Below are positions 57,141-64,000 of a stretch of DNA of 64,000 bases, piece by piece. A program made the position numbers and the translations under genes. Numbering within the stretch: the stretch's first letter is position 1; each line of letters begins with the position of its first letter. The notes beneath the pieces are model-generated. The model saw only the letters and a program-made list of their open reading frames with translations, made no database searches and had not been told where the DNA came from. The stretch spans positions 2,494,001 through 2,558,000 of the forward strand of contig NZ_CP022364.1 in the NCBI RefSeq assembly GCF_003119115.1, given 5' to 3'. The DNA comes from Azospirillum sp. TSH58. Its GTDB lineage: Bacteria > Pseudomonadota > Alphaproteobacteria > Azospirillales > Azospirillaceae.

Positions 57141-57518
57141 TCAGCTCTGTCGGGACGGCGAGGCCGGCGGGTCGGGCGGAAGGTCGCCGGGCGCGGCGGG
57201 AGCGCCGCGGCCATAGGCGGCGCTGGCGCGCTGGCGCGCAGAGTGGGGATCGTGGCGCCCTTCGGCGGCGGCGGCCAGCGTCTCCCTCTGGCGGGTCAGC
57301 GCCGCCGCGACGGCGTCGAGCGTCGGCAGCAGGTGTTCGAGGGCGGCGGCCAGCTCGGCGTCGCCGCGGGCGGACTGCGCCTCGGCGCACAGGGCGGCGA
57401 CACGGGTGTCGAGCCCGGTCAGGTCCGCCGCCAGTCCGGCCTCCATCTGGGCGCGGGTCTCCTCCAGCGCGGCGGCCAGCGCCCGGATGTCGCGGCGAAG
57501 CGTCGCGGTGCCCGTCAC
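57141..57518 (-). CDS. Hypothetical coiled-coil protein in the fliO-fliP operon
   Basis: 125 residues with no membrane segment. Residues 5-90 are Ala/Leu/Glu-rich and coiled-coil-like (LRRDIRALAAALEETRAQMEAGL); the tail is Pro/Ala-rich. It overlaps the FlhB-like gene by 4 bp and precedes fliO by 9 bp, so it is certainly in the operon. Position suggests a role in export, perhaps as a chaperone, but I recognise no family. Confidence 0.55.
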   Translation of the reverse strand: MTGTATLRRDIRALAAALEETRAQMEAGLAADLTGLDTRVAALCAEAQSARGDAELAAALEHLLPTLDAVAAALTRQRETLAAAAEGRHDPHSARQRASAAYGRGAPAAPGDLPPDPPASPSRQS

Positions 57519-57850
57519 GGCGCCTCTCCAACGTCCGGTTCCGCCGCCGCCGCCGCTGCCGGCAGCGTGCCGTTGGCGCGGTAGACGTAGGCGAGGATCT
57601 CCGCCACGGCGGCGATGGCCTCGATGGGGATTTCCGAGTCGATGTCCACCGCCGACAGGATCTGCACGAGGTCGGCGTCCTCGCGCACCTTCACTCCGTT
57701 GGCGAAGGCCAGCTCCAGGATCTGTTCGGCCACATGGCCCTTGCCGGTGGCGACCACGCGGGGCAGGGACTGGTCGCCCAGCTCATACTTCAGCGCGACC
57801 GCGACGGGGCGGTTGGGGAGGGGGCGGTGGTTCGGAGTCGGCTCGGACAA
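57515..57850 (-). CDS. FlhB C-terminal-like protein (FlhX type)
   Basis: 111 residues equivalent to the cytoplasmic C-terminal domain of FlhB: VAVALKYELGDQSLPRVVATGKGHVAEQILELAFANGVKVREDADLVQILSAVDIDSEIP. The NPTH self-cleavage motif is replaced by PNRP, so it starts where the cleaved FlhB fragment would. Such free-standing copies can substitute for the cleaved domain in some bacteria. A complete flhB is present at 60434. First gene of the fliP operon, divergent from flgB. Confidence 0.85.
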   Translation of the reverse strand: MSEPTPNHRPLPNRPVAVALKYELGDQSLPRVVATGKGHVAEQILELAFANGVKVREDADLVQILSAVDIDSEIPIEAIAAVAEILAYVYRANGTLPAAAAAAEPDVGEAP

Positions 57851-58075
57851 GGGGCTCCTGCCGGATGGCCTGTGTCGATGGGCGTATCCTGGCGGAACAT
57901 GCTTAACGAAGCATGAAGCTGAAGCGCGGCGGGGACGGGCGGAGCGATGCCATGGGTGGGATTCATCTTTGATTAACTGAAACGGCGGAAGATCGGAATG
58001 CTGTGATGCATCCCGCCTGTCTCGATGCGCGCCTTCGCGTGTCCGGGCGGCAGGCCCTCAGACCGGAACCCGGCG
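57851..58075. promoter_or_regulatory. Divergent control region flhB-like / flgB
   Basis: 225 bp with no gene. It has a CATGCTT-AACG-AAGCATG hairpin at about 57899 that includes TTAACG, with TTAA-N7-TGAA (a degenerate CtrA match), and a second TTAAC near 57973. No sigma54 element was found, consistent with an earlier class in the flagellar hierarchy. Confidence 0.45.
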
Positions 58076-58480
58076 ATGAATCTCGAGAATCTCGGCCTCT
58101 TCAAGCTGATGTCGCGCAAGATGGGCTGGCTGACCGAACGCCAGAACGTGATTGCTGCGAACATCGCGAACGCCGACACGCCGGATTACAAGGGCCGGGA
58201 CCTGAAGCCCTTCACCTTCCGCGACGCCCTGTCCGACAGCCGCCGCCTCCAGCCCGCCGCGACCAACGCCTCGCACCTTCAGGGAACGCGCGGCGCGGGC
58301 GGGCTGAACCAGGAGCAGCGCCAGCGCAATCCCTACGAGACGGCGCCGGACGGCAACAACGTGGTCCTGGAAGAGCAGATGCTGAAGCAGGGCCAGACCG
58401 GCATGGACTACCAGACGATCACGAACCTCTACAAGAAGCAGGTCAACCTGCTCCGCTCCGCCATCCGCAGCGGCGGTTGA
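58076..58480 (+). CDS. flgB: Flagellar rod protein FlgB
   Basis: 134 residues from the ATG at 58076 (MNLENLGLFKLMSRKMGWLTERQNVIAANIANADTPDYKGRDLKPF), with the FlgB N-terminal rod motif and the C-terminal MKQGQTGMDYQTITNLYKKQVNLLRSAIR helix. It forms the proximal rod. First gene of flgB-flgC-fliE-fliQ-fliR-flhB-cckA. Confidence 0.96.
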   Translation: MNLENLGLFKLMSRKMGWLTERQNVIAANIANADTPDYKGRDLKPFTFRDALSDSRRLQPAATNASHLQGTRGAGGLNQEQRQRNPYETAPDGNNVVLEEQMLKQGQTGMDYQTITNLYKKQVNLLRSAIRSGG

Positions 58481-58537
58481 GGAAAGTCGGCGCTCAGGCG
58501 GGGTTCGGGGCGCCAAGCTCGGAGAAGGAGGCGGAAC

Positions 58538-58948
58538 ATGGATCTCTACACGTCGATGGCGGTGTCCGCGTCCGGCATGAAGGCGCAGGGCACGCGCCTG
58601 AAGACCATCGCGGAAAATCTGGCCAACGCCAACACCACGGCGGAGACGCCGGGCGATCTGCCCTACCGGCGCAAGGTCGTGATGTTCCAGAACGCCCTGG
58701 ACCGCCAGATGGGGGTCGATCTCGTCCGCGTCGCCAAGATCGACGTGGACAAGAAGGACTTCGAGCGGCGCTACGACCCCTCGCACCCGTCCGCGGACGC
58801 CGACGGCTACGTGCTGCTGCCCAACGTCAATTCGGTGGTCGAGGCGATGGACATGCGCGAGGCGCAGCGCTCCTACGAGGCCAACCTGTCGGCGGTGGAC
58901 AGCGCCCGCCAGATGCTGATGCGCACCATCGACATCCTCCGCGCCTGA
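58538..58948 (+). CDS. flgC: Flagellar rod protein FlgC
   Basis: 136 residues, MDLYTSMAVSASGMKAQGTRLKTIAENLANANTTAETPGDLPYRRK and the LPNVNSVVEAMDMREAQRSYEANLSAVDSARQML ending diagnostic of FlgC. GGAGG upstream; 57 bp after flgB. Confidence 0.97.
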   Translation: MDLYTSMAVSASGMKAQGTRLKTIAENLANANTTAETPGDLPYRRKVVMFQNALDRQMGVDLVRVAKIDVDKKDFERRYDPSHPSADADGYVLLPNVNSVVEAMDMREAQRSYEANLSAVDSARQMLMRTIDILRA

Positions 58949-58985
58949 CGCGGCGACGCATTTTTGAAGGAAGGACGAACGTCCC

Positions 58986-59285
58986 ATGGTCAACCCGATC
59001 AACGCCGCCGCGGCCTACGCGAACACGGCCGCCTCCACGACCGGGCCGGGCATGGCGCCGCGCAACGGCGTCAGCTTCGGCGATGTTCTGGAGCAGACCG
59101 CCAAGGAGGTCATCGGCGACCTGAAGCAGGGCGAGACGATGACCGCCAAGGCCGCCGTCGGGCAGGCCGACCTGACCGACGTGGTCCAGGCCGTCACCAA
59201 CGCCGAGGTGACTCTGCAGACCGTCACGGCCGTGCGCGACAAGGTGCTGTCGGCCTACCAGGAAATCCTGCGCATGCCGATCTGA
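58986..59285 (+). CDS. fliE: Flagellar hook-basal body protein FliE
   Basis: 99 residues; the C-terminal half (DVVQAVTNAEVTLQTVTAVRDKVLSAYQEILRMPI) is the FliE signature. FliE joins the MS ring and export gate to the rod. Confidence 0.95.
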   Translation: MVNPINAAAAYANTAASTTGPGMAPRNGVSFGDVLEQTAKEVIGDLKQGETMTAKAAVGQADLTDVVQAVTNAEVTLQTVTAVRDKVLSAYQEILRMPI

Positions 59286-59330
59286 CGGCGGCTTGCGGAC
59301 CCTGAGCGAAAGCGCCCCGAGCGAACCATC

Positions 59331-59651
59331 ATGAGCGAAACCGACGTCATCGAGATCTGCCGCACCTCCATCGTCACGCTGGTGTTCGTGGTGGCGCCGG
59401 TGCTGGTCGCCATGATGGTGGTCGGCACGGTCATCTCGGTGTTCCAGGCGGTCACCCAGATCAGCGAGCAGACGCTGGCCATGGTGCCGAAGGTGCTTCT
59501 GGTCTTCGGCCTGTCGATCCTGCTGATGCCCTTCATGCTGGGCGAGCTGCGCTCCTTCTTCGAGCATGAGGTCGCCGACCGCATCGTCGCCATCGGCACC
59601 GGAGCCAACAGCGTCCCCAACGCCGGAAACCTGCCCGGCGGCGGCGGATGA
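59331..59651 (+). CDS. fliQ: Flagellar export apparatus protein FliQ
   Basis: 106 residues with two membrane helices and VGTVISVFQAVTQISEQTLAMVPKVLLV, the FliQ signature. About 17 residues longer than the usual 89, because of a Gly/Asn-rich tail (GTGANSVPNAGNLPGGGG). The stop overlaps the fliR start by 4 bp. Confidence 0.95.
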   Translation: MSETDVIEICRTSIVTLVFVVAPVLVAMMVVGTVISVFQAVTQISEQTLAMVPKVLLVFGLSILLMPFMLGELRSFFEHEVADRIVAIGTGANSVPNAGNLPGGGG

Positions 59652-60418
59652 ACCTGCTCCAGCAGTTCCTGGGCGACCAGATCTTCCTCTGGCTGCTGGT
59701 GTTCGCGCGCGTCGGGACGGCCTTCAGCATCATGCCGACCATCGGCGACGCCTTCGTCTCCACCCGCACGCGCCTTCTCTTTTCCGTCGCGGTCAGCGTT
59801 CTGGTGGCGCCGGTTTTGGGCGACCGCATGCCGCCGATGCCCGACAACATCTTCCGCCTGTTCGTCCTGATCGCCGGGGAGGTGACCGTCGGCATCTTCA
59901 TGGGCACCGTCGCCCGCCTGCTGATGGGCGCCCTGGAGGTGGCCGGGACGATCATCGCGCTGCAGTCCGGCCTGTCGAACGCCCAGATGTTCAATCCGGC
60001 CATGGCGTCGCAGGGGTCGCTGCCCGGCGCCCTGATGGGGTGGCTGGGGCTGCTGCTGATCTTCATCACCAACCTGCACCATCTGCTGATCATGGCGGTG
60101 GTGGACAGCTATTCGACCTTCGCGCCGGGGGCGGCGATCCCCATCGACGACATGGCGAACGTGGTCGGGCAGCTGGTCGGCAAGTCCTTCATGCTCGGCG
60201 TGCAGATGGCGGCGCCGTTCCTGATCTCGGGCATGCTGTTCGCGCTGGCGCTGGGGCTGCTGAACAAGCTGGCGCCGCAGATCCAGGTGTTCTTCCTCTT
60301 CACCTCGCTCCAGGTCGCGCTGGGGCTGTTCATGTTCGCCCTGACGCTGGCCGCGATGATGATGTTCTGGCTGACCCATTTCGAGGCCGCCTTCGTCGAT
60401 TTCCTGAGACCGGGCTGA
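59648..60418 (+). CDS. fliR: Flagellar export apparatus protein FliR
   Basis: 256 residues, six hydrophobic segments, with VFARVGTAFSIMPTIGD, AGTIIALQSGLSNAQMFNP and the ALGLLNKLAPQIQVFF signature. It completes the FliPQR gate. Overlaps fliQ. Confidence 0.95.
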   Translation: MNLLQQFLGDQIFLWLLVFARVGTAFSIMPTIGDAFVSTRTRLLFSVAVSVLVAPVLGDRMPPMPDNIFRLFVLIAGEVTVGIFMGTVARLLMGALEVAGTIIALQSGLSNAQMFNPAMASQGSLPGALMGWLGLLLIFITNLHHLLIMAVVDSYSTFAPGAAIPIDDMANVVGQLVGKSFMLGVQMAAPFLISGMLFALALGLLNKLAPQIQVFFLFTSLQVALGLFMFALTLAAMMMFWLTHFEAAFVDFLRPG

Positions 60419-60433
60419 GCGGGGAGAGATCCG

Positions 60434-61510
60434 GTGTCCGAAGACGCGGATGAATCATCCAAAACAGAAGATCCGACGCAAAAGAAGCTCGACGAGGCCC
60501 ACAAGCAGGGCCAGTACGCGATGACCCAGGAAATCGGCAACTGGCTGATGATCGCCGCGGCGCTGGTGATCCTGGTGACGACCCTGCCCGGCACGCTGAA
60601 GGGCATGGTGCCCCGCCTGAACTTCTTCTTCGAGAACCTGGACCAGATTCCCATGGACCAGGGCGGGGTCGGGGCGGTGCTGATGCGGGTGATGAAGGAC
60701 ATCCTGTGGGCGCTGTGGCTGCCGATCCTGTTCCTGCTGTTCGCCGGGGTGATCGGCACCATCGGGCAGAAGGGCTTCAACGTCTCGTGGGAGCTGATCG
60801 CGCCGAAGCTGGGGAAGCTGAATCCGATCTCCGGCATCGCCAATTTGTTCAGCGCCCAGAAGGGCGTCGATCTGCTGAAGAGTCTGGCCAAGGTCGCGGT
60901 GGTCGGGGTCGTCGCCTACATCGCGCTCCAGCCGATGATGCTCACCATCGAGCATTTCATCGGCATCGACATGATGATGCTTCTGCGCGAGATGGACGGC
61001 CTGACCTTCCGGCTGCTGGCCGGCGTGCTGGCCATCCTGACCCTGATCGCCGGGGCCGACCTGTTCTGGCAGCGCCACAGCTTCGACAAGAAGATGCGCA
61101 TGACCAAGCAGGAGGTGAAGGACGAGCACAAGCAGGCCGAAGGCGACCCGCATGTGAAGGGCCGCATCCGCCAGTTGCGCTTCGAGCGGGCGCGCAAGCG
61201 CATGATGGCGGCGGTGCCCGGTGCCGACGTGGTGGTGACCAACCCGACCCACTTCGCCGTCGCGCTGAAATACGACGCCCAGACCATGGGCGCGCCGATG
61301 GTGGTGGCGAAGGGCGCCGACGCCGTCGCCTTCAAGATCCGCGAGATCGCCGAGGAGAACGGCGTGCCGGTGATGGAGAATCCGCCCCTCGCCCGTGCGC
61401 TCTATGCCGCATGCGATATCGACGAGGAGGTTCCGTCCGAGCACTATCGCGCGGTGGCGGAAGTCATTACCTATGTCTTCAAGCTGAAAGGGCGCGCGGT
61501 GCGGAACTGA
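60434..61510 (+). CDS. flhB: Flagellar export switch protein FlhB
   Basis: 358 residues from a GTG at 60434 (GGGGAGAG upstream). EDPTQKKLDEAHKQGQ opens the protein; four membrane helices follow. The cytosolic domain contains intact NPTHFAVALKY for autocleavage between Asn and Pro. FlhB switches export from rod/hook to filament substrates on a FliK signal. A free FlhB C-domain homologue is encoded at 57515. 15 bp after fliR. Confidence 0.97.
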   Translation: MSEDADESSKTEDPTQKKLDEAHKQGQYAMTQEIGNWLMIAAALVILVTTLPGTLKGMVPRLNFFFENLDQIPMDQGGVGAVLMRVMKDILWALWLPILFLLFAGVIGTIGQKGFNVSWELIAPKLGKLNPISGIANLFSAQKGVDLLKSLAKVAVVGVVAYIALQPMMLTIEHFIGIDMMMLLREMDGLTFRLLAGVLAILTLIAGADLFWQRHSFDKKMRMTKQEVKDEHKQAEGDPHVKGRIRQLRFERARKRMMAAVPGADVVVTNPTHFAVALKYDAQTMGAPMVVAKGADAVAFKIREIAEENGVPVMENPPLARALYAACDIDEEVPSEHYRAVAEVITYVFKLKGRAVRN

Positions 61511-61560
61511 GGACCGTTCCCGGACCTTTCCTTGCGGCGAACGGCTGACCTGGAGTTCCG

Positions 61561-64000
<2,440 letters not shown>

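Noticed and set aside
57903..57917. CtrA box before flgB
   Set aside because: TTAA-N7-TGAA has one degenerate half, and the sequence is better explained by the CATGCTT/AAGCATG hairpin; mentioned only in the control-region entry.

Overview
This is a high-GC (about two thirds G+C) alphaproteobacterial chromosome segment. Gene content and order point to the Rhodospirillales, most probably Azospirillum or a close relative. The reasons are the str/S10 ribosomal arrangement, MetZ-type methionine synthesis, a polar-flagellum cluster containing FliX, MotE and a FlhB-like peptide, and the CtrA-pathway genes sciP, rcdA and cckA. The genus is an inference, since no 16S gene is present.

Region 1 (1-16966) is translation machinery. 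After the 3' end of an isonitrile hydratase-like gene comes the str operon (rpsL, rpsG, fusA, tuf), with a strong sigma70 promoter and a terminator. The S10/spc operon then runs from rpsJ through rplO to secY and adk. It stops at a perfect terminator directly after adk, so the usual rpsM-rpsK-rpoA-rplQ block is not here. Both long leaders carry terminator-like hairpins that could act as attenuators.

Region 2 (17000-33000) is mixed housekeeping: a FadR-type regulator, an EamA exporter, an N-formylglutamate amidohydrolase/YbdK pair, O-acetylhomoserine sulfhydrylase with a structured leader, a hydrolase, a triple-PAS histidine kinase, Hsp20 with an RpoH-type promoter, RcdA, L31, an ABC exporter, a DUF2243 membrane protein, a methyltransferase, two identical tRNA-Lys(CTT) genes, a MaoC protein and SciP.

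Region 3 (33100-64000) is a flagellar and chemotaxis island. Minus-strand operons are fliK-flgD, flgI-flgJ-like-flgN-like, flgF-flgG-flgA-flgH and flhB-like-hypothetical-fliO-fliP. Plus-strand genes are fliX, dksA, fliL-fliM-DUF6468-motE, a KGG stress protein, cheZ with two motB-like genes and a large TPR protein, then flgB-flgC-fliE-fliQ-fliR-flhB and the start of cckA, which runs off the window. A kup potassium transporter is inserted on the minus strand.

The regulatory picture is the most interesting part. The fliK, flgI and flgF operons each have a good -24/-12 (sigma54) promoter. Each also has a pair of GGCAA-N3-TTGCC-like boxes 20-21 bp apart upstream, resembling the Caulobacter FlbD (ftr) enhancer. 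A perfect TTAA-N7-TTAA CtrA box lies before cheZ, and a near-match lies before sciP. Together with fliX, rcdA, sciP and cckA this suggests a Caulobacter-like CtrA/FliX-FlbD/sigma54 cascade wired into a polar flagellum. The window also encodes two adjacent MotB-like proteins that align without gaps over the membrane segment; one has Ser where the other has the proton-channel Asp, and no motA is present.
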